A stretch of DNA of 64,000 nucleotides from Verrucomicrobiaceae bacterium UBA1938 (GCA_002336895.1 DDFC01000026.1:62001-126000); one strand, 5' to 3'; positions 52,934-61,273 are shown, numbered from the stretch's first letter. The notes: generated by a model not told the origin, from the sequence alone. Program-made: numbers and translations.

Positions 52934-53344
52934 ATGAATATTCCAGACGCCTTGGCCGAACTCGGGCTGCTCCTCGGGCAGCCCGGACTCAGTCTCAGTG
53001 ACGCGGGAACATGCCGGCTCTCTTTTGATAATCGCTTCAATGTCGATTTCGAGATGCTGCCCGACGGTCGCACCCTGCACCTGAGCTCTGCAGTTTCGCT
53101 GCTGGAACTGGAGACGGAGGAGTCACTGGCCGAACTGCTCCGGGCAAATCTGCTTGGAACTCACACTGGCGGCGCTTTCTTCTCCCTCAGTCCCGAAGGA
53201 GAGGTTCTCTTTGAGCGCAGGCTTTGGATGGATGTTTTGGACCTCACCGGCTTTGCCCAGGAAGTGGAGGCATTCGTGAATTACCTGGATGGCTGGGAGG
53301 ATCGCATTTCAAGTGGCGCTCTAGGCGCCGCCACGAGAGCCTGA
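52934..53344 (+). CDS. CesT-family type III secretion chaperone
   Basis: The 136-residue protein has the same core as the others. An N-terminal helix is followed by LSLSDAGTCRLSFDNRFNVDFEMLPDGRTLHLSSAV, ELLRANLLGTHTGGAFFSLSPEGEVLFERRLWMD, and a C-terminal amphipathic helix with VEAFVNYLDGWEDR. The N-L-x-G-x-x-T-G-G-A-x-F-x-L signature is characteristic of class IA/IB chaperones. It is the first of two tandem chaperone genes upstream of the cyclase gene, separated from the second by only 38 bases. Confidence 0.85.
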   Translation: MNIPDALAELGLLLGQPGLSLSDAGTCRLSFDNRFNVDFEMLPDGRTLHLSSAVSLLELETEESLAELLRANLLGTHTGGAFFSLSPEGEVLFERRLWMDVLDLTGFAQEVEAFVNYLDGWEDRISSGALGAATRA

Positions 53345-53382
53345 TTTTAATCTGTCCAAATTTCGCTTCACCGCTCTTTTCC

Positions 53383-53850
53383 ATGCTTTATCGCACGCCC
53401 CGTGACTTGGTTGTCGAACTCATTTCCCTGCTGGGTCTCACAAACGTGGAATTGAGCGAGGATGGCTCCTGTGGCCTCCTTTTTGACAATGAAACCAATG
53501 TGACATTGGAGCCTGATCCTCAGCGCGCCACCGTGCTGCACCTGCACGCCGTGGTCGGAAGCGTGCCTGCTGAACGCCGGGCGCGTTTCTACATCCACTT
53601 GCTGCGGGGAAACTACCTTGGCCGCGCTACGGGCCATGCCTCGCTGGCCCTGGATGCCGCCGGCGTTGCTGTCCTGCTGCAGCTCTCTCTCAACACGGAG
53701 CAGATCAATGTCGCCACCCTGGGCGAGCATCTCACCACCTTTGCAAAAACAGCGTCCCTCTGGCGTCAGCGCCTCGGTCGCTCTGAAGCCTCCGCTTCGG
53801 ATGAAGAGTTTCTCTCAGAAGCCTCACTTGCCACCATGATCCGCGTTTAG
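53383..53850 (+). CDS. CesT-family type III secretion chaperone
   Basis: The ATG at 53383 gives 155 residues; a longer frame upstream overlaps the previous chaperone and has no family sequence. Core features are VELSEDGSCGLLFDNETNVTLEP, VLHLHAVVGSVP, LLRGNYLGRATGHASLALDAAGVAVLLQLSL and a C-terminal helix. It is homologous to the preceding gene (shared L-S-x-D-G-x-C-x-L-x-F-D-N-x-x-N-V). It sits 44 bases before the cyclase gene and is the most likely chaperone for that effector. A heterodimer with the preceding chaperone is possible. Confidence 0.85.
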   Translation: MLYRTPRDLVVELISLLGLTNVELSEDGSCGLLFDNETNVTLEPDPQRATVLHLHAVVGSVPAERRARFYIHLLRGNYLGRATGHASLALDAAGVAVLLQLSLNTEQINVATLGEHLTTFAKTASLWRQRLGRSEASASDEEFLSEASLATMIRV

Positions 53851-53894
53851 CCCGGCAACCGCTCCTTCATTTTACACGCTCACCCAGGTCATCC

Positions 53895-55955
53895 ATGAGT
53901 CTTCAAGGTATTCAAGGCAGGCTGGCAGTTGCCGGCCAGACATTGCAAAACATTGGCCGCGATCTCGCCTCGCACCTTCACGACATGCTGGTCACCGCAG
54001 GGCAGGCGCTCAAGCAGCTCGGTGGCATCATCGCCCAGCCTTTTCTGGCCTTTGGCAGAGTTCTCAGCTCTCGCGATGTGGAGGCTCAGACCCCGCCCGA
54101 ACGTCGCAACAGCAACACGGCGCCCAACGTGCAAAGTCGGGCAAGCGAGATCGAAAGCCTGCTGCAGGGCATGGAGGAGATTGATACCGAATTCGATTCA
54201 CTCGATCTCAATGAATTTGATGTGCCTCCCCAGCCGCGGGACACGCTCGATTTTGATTTTGACCAGCGGGTTTCGGGTGGCGGCAGACAGAAAATCGAGT
54301 TTGATGACATCTCCCAGACGCCGCAGAATGGGGTGCTTCAGTATGGCGAGGAGAACATCTCCCAGACACCCCAGAGCGGCGTGCTTTTCTACGGGGTGGA
54401 AGATATCGCCCAGACGCCGCAGAGCGGAGTGCTGTCCGCTGGCGTGCATGACATTGGGCAGGTGCCGCAGCATGGCTTCCTGGAAGGCACGGTCACATCG
54501 CCCAAGCCACAGCAGGGCAGCATGGATCCATTCAATCATCGTTTGGAACAGCTCAAAGGGAAGGGCATGACCTCTGGCCAGGAGGCAGTCACAGGTTCCG
54601 GCCTGGTTCCCGAGCACGTGGAAAAATTCAAATCCGTCGCCAAGGAAACCAATACCATCCTCATGTTCCGGCCCGTCAATCAGATGAGCACCGGACTCCT
54701 CCAGGAAGGCACGGCGGCGAAGGGGCTTAACGTCCACGGCAAGTCCTCAGACTGGGGGCCCATGGCCGGCTACATAGCCAAAGATCAGAATCTCAGCAAA
54801 AAACACAACAGCTTGGGAGACGTCAACAAAGGCATCAAAGACAACCAGCACTCGCTTGAGCATGACAGTGAACGCGTGGGTGTCTCCCAGCTCAGCCTAA
54901 GCCCCAATCGTCTGGAGTATCTTTTGGACAAGCAGCTCATGCGTCCCTGCGACGAGCACGGAAATCTTCTCCAGTCTCCACCAGGGCAGGGGCCCATGTA
55001 CTTCCTCAACCGCGCCGCAGGTCCCAACGAGATATCTGAGCCCAACGCAAACTACATGTTCAAGCTGGAACCCTCTGACCAGGGCTTCACGGTCTCTTAC
55101 AAGAGCCTTGAAGGCAGAACACCCCTCGCTGGCGACCCCGTGAAGGACTGGACCCCCTTGGAGGTTATGGGGGGCAAATCCGGCAAGGACAGCACCCCCA
55201 TTCCCCTGACCGCAGACTACGATATGTTTGCCATGCTCCCAAAAGTCGGAGACGGAACCCTAATCGGAAAAGAACTCGCCTTCGAGATGAAGTCGGACAC
55301 CCCTCCCATGTCTTCCCGCATGAAGGAACTCACGGACCAGCTCGGCACCGCGAGGGAGCGATTGGCTCAAGCCAGGGAATCAGGCGATCAGAATCAGATC
55401 AAATCCATCCGCAGAGAAATGGTCGGCCTCGGCTTGAAAATAGCCGTGCAGAAGCGCAGCGAAGCTCAGAACAGCTTTGTCGGCATCGTCAACGAAGCCC
55501 GCACCAAGCTCCTTGGTCAGGAGCAGCGCCGCGAACTCGATCCAGAGCTGGGGCGCCTCACCCAGTGGCAGCGTGACATACGCAACAAGCTCAACGACTC
55601 CGTCAAAGGCGAAGGCGGCTACACCGGTGGCGACCTCATCAAGCACGGCACCGAAATGGACAACACCCAGTTCTCCGAAAAAGACGACAAGGTCTTCGTC
55701 ATCATGCCCAACGGCGAGACCTTCATGACCCAGAGCTGGGAGCAAACCCAGGCTTTTATGTGGGCCGCCAAGCAGGACGACTTCCTCACCTACACCAACC
55801 GCTCCTATCTCAAAGAAGGCGAACGGTCCACCCAGACCACCTTCTATCCCGGCCAGAGACAGCAGGGGGAAAACGCAATCAGGTTCAACGGCAAGCCCCT
55901 CAGCTTCGACATGCGCAGCGCTGCCATCAAGCTTGGCCTCGAAGACCCAGGTTGA
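53895..55955 (+). CDS. Nucleotidyl cyclase toxin of the edema factor/CyaA/ExoY family, putative type III effector
   Basis: The 686-residue protein lacks a Sec signal. Residues 1-60 are amphipathic; 137-200 hold four 16-residue repeats; the cyclase domain spans about 238-640. It aligns by eye with anthrax edema factor: ILMFRPVN with R259, then AAKGLNVHGKSSDWGPMAGY with K276, H281 and K283 (EF K346, H351, K353). LTADYDMFAML has the metal ligands D441/D443 (EF D491/D493), and GGDLIKHGTEMDN has H584 and N590 (EF H577, N583). All catalytic residues are kept. The span D443-H584 is about 57 residues longer than in EF. EF's C-terminal calmodulin-engaging helical domain and RTX repeats are absent, as in ExoY, so a different host activator is likely. 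Adenylate or guanylate cyclase activity inside eukaryotic cells is inferred. Confidence 0.9.
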   Translation: MSLQGIQGRLAVAGQTLQNIGRDLASHLHDMLVTAGQALKQLGGIIAQPFLAFGRVLSSRDVEAQTPPERRNSNTAPNVQSRASEIESLLQGMEEIDTEFDSLDLNEFDVPPQPRDTLDFDFDQRVSGGGRQKIEFDDISQTPQNGVLQYGEENISQTPQSGVLFYGVEDIAQTPQSGVLSAGVHDIGQVPQHGFLEGTVTSPKPQQGSMDPFNHRLEQLKGKGMTSGQEAVTGSGLVPEHVEKFKSVAKETNTILMFRPVNQMSTGLLQEGTAAKGLNVHGKSSDWGPMAGYIAKDQNLSKKHNSLGDVNKGIKDNQHSLEHDSERVGVSQLSLSPNRLEYLLDKQLMRPCDEHGNLLQSPPGQGPMYFLNRAAGPNEISEPNANYMFKLEPSDQGFTVSYKSLEGRTPLAGDPVKDWTPLEVMGGKSGKDSTPIPLTADYDMFAMLPKVGDGTLIGKELAFEMKSDTPPMSSRMKELTDQLGTARERLAQARESGDQNQIKSIRREMVGLGLKIAVQKRSEAQNSFVGIVNEARTKLLGQEQRRELDPELGRLTQWQRDIRNKLNDSVKGEGGYTGGDLIKHGTEMDNTQFSEKDDKVFVIMPNGETFMTQSWEQTQAFMWAAKQDDFLTYTNRSYLKEGERSTQTTFYPGQRQQGENAIRFNGKPLSFDMRSAAIKLGLEDPG
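54303..54494 (+). repeat. Four tandem 16-residue repeats in the cyclase N-terminal region
   Basis: Residues 137-200 of the cyclase comprise four consecutive 48-base units with consensus D-I-x-Q-T-P-Q-x-G-V-L-x-Y-G-x-E. Units 1-3 are close; unit 4 (HDIGQVPQHGFLEGTV) is diverged. They lie between the secretion/chaperone-binding segment and the catalytic domain. This looks like a recently amplified linker or binding-repeat region. Confidence 0.9.
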
Positions 55956-55965
55956 TCTCGGTCCA

Positions 55966-56436
55966 TCATTCCGGCTTTGCTGCCATGCCCCTCAGTGGCA
56001 GCTCCAGCTCTTCCAGTTCTCCCACCACCCACTCCACATCGGTGCCGTCCAGGGTGTCGGTGCCTCCCAGATAGCTGCGGTAGAATCCTGCGATCCGCTC
56101 TTTGTCCAGGCTGTCTTTGGGGCGGCCTTCGGAAGCTTCCACCCGGCCACGGATGCGGGTGACGCCGCTGCCGCTGTTTTTGACCAGCCTGACAAAACGC
56201 ACAAAATCGGCAAACGGACTGCCCAGCCCGCGGCGGGACTGCTCACGCTCAAACATGATCACGATGAGCGTGTCCGGTTTGTCCTGCGGCACCACGTAGG
56301 CGATGGAGGAGCGACGCAGCCGGATCTGCCAGCCCATGGGCGGGTAGCCAAAGATGCCGCCAGGCTGGTAAACATCTGCCTCAATGCCCTGCGTTGCCAG
56401 CCATTGGGTGAAAGGATCTTTAAACTGCCGCGCCAT
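55966..56436 (-). CDS. LcrR/PcrR-like type III secretion protein
   Basis: The 156-residue protein reads FKDPFTQWLATQGIEADVY, PPMGWQIRLRRSSIAYVV and TLIVIMFEREQS, then GSPFADFVRFVRLVKNSGSGVTRIRGRVEAS and RIAGFYRSYLGG. The S-P-F-x-x-F-x-R-x-x-R-L-V and G-V-x-R-I-R-G-x-V patterns match LcrR of Yersinia and PcrR of Pseudomonas as I remember them. In those genera lcrR/pcrR lies just upstream of lcrG/pcrG, as it does here, but in the opposite orientation. LcrR affects calcium-regulated secretion, possibly as a chaperone. Assignment rests on remembered patterns plus context. Confidence 0.6.
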   Translation of the reverse strand: MARQFKDPFTQWLATQGIEADVYQPGGIFGYPPMGWQIRLRRSSIAYVVPQDKPDTLIVIMFEREQSRRGLGSPFADFVRFVRLVKNSGSGVTRIRGRVEASEGRPKDSLDKERIAGFYRSYLGGTDTLDGTDVEWVVGELEELELPLRGMAAKPE

Positions 56437-56559
56437 GTGGTGATGAGTTTTTCACCCGGGTGACAGGCTTCGCAAGTTTCTTGTAATCCGTAGCCGTCTT
56501 TCGCGGATGCAAAGGGTGCGCTCTCTCGTGATTGCCGGAGGGGGCTTATTTGCAAGCTC

Positions 56560-59505
56560 ATGGAAATCATCAAAATCGATCAAGTCAGCATCGCCGCGCG
56601 CGCCGGTGCTCTGGATGCAGACCTTGCGTATTCCGCCTCCTTCACGGCGCATCGTGATCTCGTCAGCCAGACTGCGGCCAGCGGATTGCAGGGGCTGCAG
56701 ACACTGCTGAACGACACGGGCTACTACGGTGCTGCCATCACCCGGCTGCAGGAGGTGTCTTCAGACATTGAGCTGGCAAACATCGAGGCTGCGAAAGATC
56801 CCTTTCAGGCGGCGTCAACCAGCCTGCGAAACCAGCATCAGGATGCGGCGGTGAACGGTTTGAGAAACCAGGCGTGGCCATACTATGGCACTGCCGGAAA
56901 CGTCAAGTACAACGCGCAGAACGCGGTTTACGGCACCACGGCTGGCAGCGCTGAGCGTGGCTACGCCGACCGTGTGCTGCAGACAGCGGCGGAGCTGGAG
57001 CTCGGCACGGCTTATTTGATCAATCAAGCGGACCCCGGCATGTCCCGCTATCACACCTCCAACGCGCTCAACAATGCCTATGGAGTGCGGGGTGAGGCGC
57101 AGAGTTTGTGGAACTCCCTCAATGCCCAGAGCCCAAAACCGACTGCGCGGCTGAATGCGCTGCAAGCCGTGATCAATTCGGCAAATGACGTGATCAATCA
57201 CGCCACCAACGTCCTGACTTTTCTCAATACAGCGCCCATCGCCATCATTCGAACCAAGGAGCCGCAGGTGCACGATCTCGGTGGCGGGTACTCTCTGGCC
57301 ACCTGGGGGGATTCCGGCTACACCACGCTCACAGATGCCAGCGGGGCGGGCATTTTGATCAGGCCGGACGGCACCACGGACACGCTCAATGGAGGAAGCC
57401 AGGGGTGGAAATTCAACAACACCTCCACCTTCGTGCTGCCCAATCTCACAAAGGTCACCTTCACGCCCGGCTCCCCCGCCAGCATTCTTTTGGATCGTGG
57501 CATCCACACTTTCACGATCACCGGCATACAGGGCGGCTCCTATCCAAGCGTCAGCTCTTACACAGAGCTCAATGGCCGCGATGTGGATCTCACCAGCAAT
57601 GACGGCCACATCATCCAGCTCGAAGGCAATGCCAATACTTGGAGCAACAATGGCAATCGCTTGGGAGACAACCCTTACCAGCGTGAGGTCATCGCTCAAA
57701 ATGCGATCACCAACAAGCTAAGGCTTGATCCGACGGATGTGTCGATTTCCAGCGACCTGACGACATTCCTCGGCCAGATCGGCATCAAGTCCACCGACTA
57801 CGATGGTGACGGCAAGCTCAACAATGTGGAGCTGAGCGAGGTGGCAGGGTACATTACCAGCTATCTGGAGCAGATGCAGGCGGCCTATGAGACCGCCATG
57901 CAAAATGTGGTGAAGGCCAATCAGGCACTGGAGGAGCTCAATGAAATGCTCGACACCCTGCGCCGTGAAGCCAGTAATCGCAGCGACGCCCGCAGCTCGG
58001 AAAACGCCGAAGCCAGTGCAGCTTTGAAGAACATTGAGAGGCGGCTGGTGGCTGCCTTGCAACTCCTCCAAGGCACGGGTGAAACCCAGCCCTCGCCTTT
58101 GCCGGGCGGCATCGAAGCCAGCGCGGAGCGGGTGCTGAGTCAGCTGACTGAAGTCACGCAGCAGGGGGGCTTGAAGAACGTGACACCTTCGGTGGTCACC
58201 CCTCCTGGCACCGGCACAACGAGTGACGTCTCAAGTCAGACCGGCACTACGCCGTCCACTCAAGCAGATGCCTTGGGAGACAGCCTGCGCCGCGCCAGCC
58301 GTTTGCTCTCCGGCCTTCTCGGCGGTGGCAATCTGAACATTCTGGATCTGCCGCCGCAGACACAGACGCTTGGCAGCACAACCGAGTCATCGCCGGTCAT
58401 AGGTGACGTAACATCAACCACGGGTCAGACTTCGGACTCCATTCCTGGCCTTGATCAACTCGCCACGGCGCTGGCCTCGTTGGCCGTGCAACTGGATCCT
58501 GGATCAAGTGTCAATCTTTCAGCCCCCGATTTGTCCGCTGGGATGCAGGTTTTTCTGACCGTGCTCGCTGACGCAGGAGTGCTGGATTTGCAGGCGCTTC
58601 AATCACAAGGCGGGCAGGAGGATCTGCTGAAATCGCTTTCATCACTTCTGGGCTTAAGTGCTTCTTCCGAAACAAGTCCATCTCAGAGCATCCAGCCATC
58701 GACAACTGGCATGGTTGCTTTTCTGGGGGCTTTGTCAGAACTCGGTGCTGTGCTCAAAAAATTGCCCACACAGACGGAGGGTGGCACGGCATCACTCCCG
58801 GATTTGACGGCTGTTGCCAGGCAGCTTCGTGCCATTCTGTCGGGGACTGAGCCTAACTCCGGTACCAACATCACCAGCCAGTCCACCGGAGAGCTCGCGC
58901 AGCTCTCACGTGTGGCGGAGCAGCTCCGGCTGGTGCTGGCAGGGGCTGCCGCACTCGGTTCGGCGGGCGGATCACAAAGCACAAGCACGCAGGGGAGCAC
59001 ATCACCTAGCCCTTCGGAGCTGCGTCTGGGACTGCAAAGCCTGCTGCTGGCGCTGCTTGCACTGGAAAGCATGAACCCCGGTGCTCCGCGTGAGCTGAAA
59101 GTCCAGCCCTCAGGATCCGGCGGCATCAGCTTCCAGAGCAGCACACAGACCATCAGCACGATCTCAGGAAACTTTGTCACGGACCCTGAGCTCATGAAGC
59201 AGCTGCAGGCCAATTTGAACAAGGCCATTCAAGTGCAAAACGACCAGCTCAGCCGTGCCTCCACGCTGTTCACCCAGTCGCAGAAAATTGTGCAGACCTT
59301 TGTCAACCTCATCAAGCAGGATGACCTCGTGCGTGATGTGGTGAAGAGCGATGATCTCTCCGATGAGCAGCAGGCACTCTTTGACGACCGCATGACCGAG
59401 CTGCGCAAAGACTGGGGAGTGGACTGGGGCGGAGATGACAGCCACACGCCTGCGAGCCAAAGCCAGCTCGCCGCCAAAGCCATGCAGTCCGGCATGATGG
59501 TGTGA
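56560..59505 (+). CDS. Large T3SS-associated protein with DUF1521-like domain and EF-hand
   Basis: The 981-residue soluble protein sits at the head of the tip/translocon genes. Residues about 229-370 (GGGYSLATWGDSGYTTL, then STFVLPNLTKVTFTPG and GIHTFTITGIQG) resemble DUF1521, the calcium-inducible autocleavage domain of rhizobial NopE, but the GDPH cleavage core is replaced by GDSGY. A canonical EF-hand loop lies at 413-424 (DYDGDGKLNNVE: D, D, D, K, N, E at 1/3/5/7/9/12). Residues 430-490 form a coiled coil; 500-900 are Ser/Thr/Gly-rich with helices. The final 90 residues are helical (MKQLQANLNKAIQVQNDQL). It may be a secreted substrate or calcium-responsive regulator. Neither role is proven. 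Confidence 0.5.
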   Translation: MEIIKIDQVSIAARAGALDADLAYSASFTAHRDLVSQTAASGLQGLQTLLNDTGYYGAAITRLQEVSSDIELANIEAAKDPFQAASTSLRNQHQDAAVNGLRNQAWPYYGTAGNVKYNAQNAVYGTTAGSAERGYADRVLQTAAELELGTAYLINQADPGMSRYHTSNALNNAYGVRGEAQSLWNSLNAQSPKPTARLNALQAVINSANDVINHATNVLTFLNTAPIAIIRTKEPQVHDLGGGYSLATWGDSGYTTLTDASGAGILIRPDGTTDTLNGGSQGWKFNNTSTFVLPNLTKVTFTPGSPASILLDRGIHTFTITGIQGGSYPSVSSYTELNGRDVDLTSNDGHIIQLEGNANTWSNNGNRLGDNPYQREVIAQNAITNKLRLDPTDVSISSDLTTFLGQIGIKSTDYDGDGKLNNVELSEVAGYITSYLEQMQAAYETAMQNVVKANQALEELNEMLDTLRREASNRSDARSSENAEASAALKNIERRLVAALQLLQGTGETQPSPLPGGIEASAERVLSQLTEVTQQGGLKNVTPSVVTPPGTGTTSDVSSQTGTTPSTQADALGDSLRRASRLLSGLLGGGNLNILDLPPQTQTLGSTTESSPVIGDVTSTTGQTSDSIPGLDQLATALASLAVQLDPGSSVNLSAPDLSAGMQVFLTVLADAGVLDLQALQSQGGQEDLLKSLSSLLGLSASSETSPSQSIQPSTTGMVAFLGALSELGAVLKKLPTQTEGGTASLPDLTAVARQLRAILSGTEPNSGTNITSQSTGELAQLSRVAEQLRLVLAGAAALGSAGGSQSTSTQGSTSPSPSELRLGLQSLLLALLALESMNPGAPRELKVQPSGSGGISFQSSTQTISTISGNFVTDPELMKQLQANLNKAIQVQNDQLSRASTLFTQSQKIVQTFVNLIKQDDLVRDVVKSDDLSDEQQALFDDRMTELRKDWGVDWGGDDSHTPASQSQLAAKAMQSGMMV

Positions 59506-59530
59506 GCGCTTTCTTCCCGCTTCGTGACTC

Positions 59531-59851
59531 ATGAATGAATCCTCACCAGCACTTGGCGAAATCGCAGCCGTAGATGCGCAGATAGCGCGCATCGATGCTC
59601 TGCTTGCTGAAGGCAGGGAGGCCGTGGCCCGTCTCGACCGGTTTTACGCTGAGCACGGCATCCAGCCTGGCATCGGCGCACAGCAGTTGCAGAGCGAAGA
59701 TGTCCCCGAGCGCCATCGCATCATTTTTGCCCGCCTTCTCGCAGAGCTTCAAAGGCTCGAGCATCGCGTCGAAGAGCTCGATCCCTCCAGCAAAACCCCC
59801 GCACCAGTTCCGGTTATCACCCGCGCCGTAGGCAATCGCTACCGAATTTAA
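59531..59851 (+). CDS. LcrG-like small type III secretion protein
   Basis: The 106-residue helical protein is IDALLAEGREAVARLDRFYAEHGIQPG, then DVPERHRIIFARLLAELQRLEHR, ending VITRAVGNRYRI. Size, two helices around a G-I-x-P turn, and a basic R-x-x-x-x-x-R-I tail recall LcrG/PcrG (about 95 residues, tail ending in R-G-x-x-I). LcrG caps the needle base and binds LcrV. The gene precedes the tip-protein candidate by 18 bases, exactly where lcrG sits in the lcrGVH-yopBD operon. Sequence similarity alone is weak, so context carries the call. Confidence 0.55.
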   Translation: MNESSPALGEIAAVDAQIARIDALLAEGREAVARLDRFYAEHGIQPGIGAQQLQSEDVPERHRIIFARLLAELQRLEHRVEELDPSSKTPAPVPVITRAVGNRYRI

Positions 59852-59869
59852 AAAAACACCTCTCAGATC

Positions 59870-61234
59870 ATGGCCGACATCAATTTCAAAACCCAGGAAC
59901 TCGCCAATCTGTATGCCTACGGCAACACCCCTAACCGTGCCGGCGACCTGTCCTACTTCCGCACAAACACGGATGACGCCACCGTCAGCGCCATCCAGTC
60001 GCTGGACATGCGCATCGCCAATTTCCAAAACATCATCACAGACGGCGCAAAGCAAGGCAGTGAAGACTTCCCCTATGACAAGGACTACCTCAAGCGTGAG
60101 TTCATGGAGGAAGTTTTCTCCATCCTGATCAAGCGCAGCAATTATCGCGCTTCAAACGCTGTCTACACTTCTCTCTTCTCGTCAGGCCCCGTCACTTACT
60201 CCGCAGATGGGCAGGATCTTCTCCTCAATGGCACCCGTACCCTCCTGGCCAATGGGCAGACCTGGGACGGAAACAACTTCAGCAACATGACCTATGACGA
60301 GATGAAGGCCGCGCTGAAGACCGGCCCCAATGAAGGCGGCACCGCCGTCTTTGACGCCTACTCCGCTTGGATTGACGCCGTCTTTGCAGAAGGCAACAAG
60401 CTCAAGAACAATCCTACAGATGTGGTCAATATCGTCAGCTCCATCCCGGAGCGCACTCTGCCCACCTCCAGCGACCCCAGCATCATCTACGACCGTGTCG
60501 TCACCGTAAAAACCGGCACAAAGGACTCACTGGGAAATCCCGTTTACAACTACTTCCTTGTCGCCAAAGGCGCGGTCATTTCAGACGTCGGCAAGGTCAT
60601 CGTCCCGGGCACCCTCAATGGCCAGCAGGTAGATGCCACGGTCGCCGCCATCCCGTCATCTTCAGCCACCTCTTACTACATTCAGGTGGACAAAAATCTC
60701 GACCCCGTCACCCCCAACGGTGCTGGCTTCCAGACCACGGCCAAGAACCTCTCTCCCATCATGTACCTCTACTACTACATGGAGGCCCGCGTCCGCGTCC
60801 TCCGGGGTCAGTTAAACATGAAGGAGGCCGTCACATCGGAAATTCGTGACGACCTCGCCAAGGCCAACTCCGCCTATGCGGATCTTGAAACCCAGGCCGG
60901 CAAGACCCGCGCTCAGTCTCCAGACGGTAAGACCACCAATCCCGACCTCAGCTATGAAACCACCAACATGGATTTCTTTGAGGCCACCAATGCGAAGAAG
61001 GGCGAGACGATCTTTGACAACACCGGCAACGATGACCTGCACAACTATGCGAACTGGGGTGCCAGCCGCAGCGCCCTTAAGTCCTACATCGACCGCAAGT
61101 CCACCCAGTCTCAGGACGCCATGCTGGACTACCAGACCACGCTGAACCGCTTCAACCAGGCCTACGAAGTGATGAGCAAGATCCAGGAAAAAATGGACGG
61201 CCTCATCAAAGGCCAGCTCCGCAACGTGGGCTGA
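59870..61234 (+). CDS. Candidate needle-tip protein (SctA; LcrV/IpaD-like)
   Basis: The 454-residue protein has an N-terminal helical region (YFRTNTDDATVSAIQSLDMRI) and a central beta-rich part (about 190-290; VTVKTGTKDSLGNPVYNYFLV). The helical C-terminus is ALKSYIDRKSTQSQDAMLDYQTTLNRFNQAYEVMSKIQEKM. This tail has the same pattern as the IpaD/LcrV C-terminal coiled coil that packs at the needle tip (S-Y-I-x-x-K-S-x-x-x-Q). Position between LcrG-like and LcrH genes is the lcrV slot. It is longer than LcrV (326 residues) because of the central insertion. It would cap the needle and prime translocon insertion. Confidence 0.65.
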   Translation: MADINFKTQELANLYAYGNTPNRAGDLSYFRTNTDDATVSAIQSLDMRIANFQNIITDGAKQGSEDFPYDKDYLKREFMEEVFSILIKRSNYRASNAVYTSLFSSGPVTYSADGQDLLLNGTRTLLANGQTWDGNNFSNMTYDEMKAALKTGPNEGGTAVFDAYSAWIDAVFAEGNKLKNNPTDVVNIVSSIPERTLPTSSDPSIIYDRVVTVKTGTKDSLGNPVYNYFLVAKGAVISDVGKVIVPGTLNGQQVDATVAAIPSSSATSYYIQVDKNLDPVTPNGAGFQTTAKNLSPIMYLYYYMEARVRVLRGQLNMKEAVTSEIRDDLAKANSAYADLETQAGKTRAQSPDGKTTNPDLSYETTNMDFFEATNAKKGETIFDNTGNDDLHNYANWGASRSALKSYIDRKSTQSQDAMLDYQTTLNRFNQAYEVMSKIQEKMDGLIKGQLRNVG

Positions 61235-61273
61235 TGCACCGCCACGACTTGAGTATTTGATTTTATCCAGACC

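Noticed and set aside
53895..55955. Possibility that the cyclase is an RTX-type CyaA toxin exported by a type I system
   Set aside because: No glycine-rich nonapeptide RTX repeats and no type I secretion genes nearby, whereas two CesT chaperone genes precede it.
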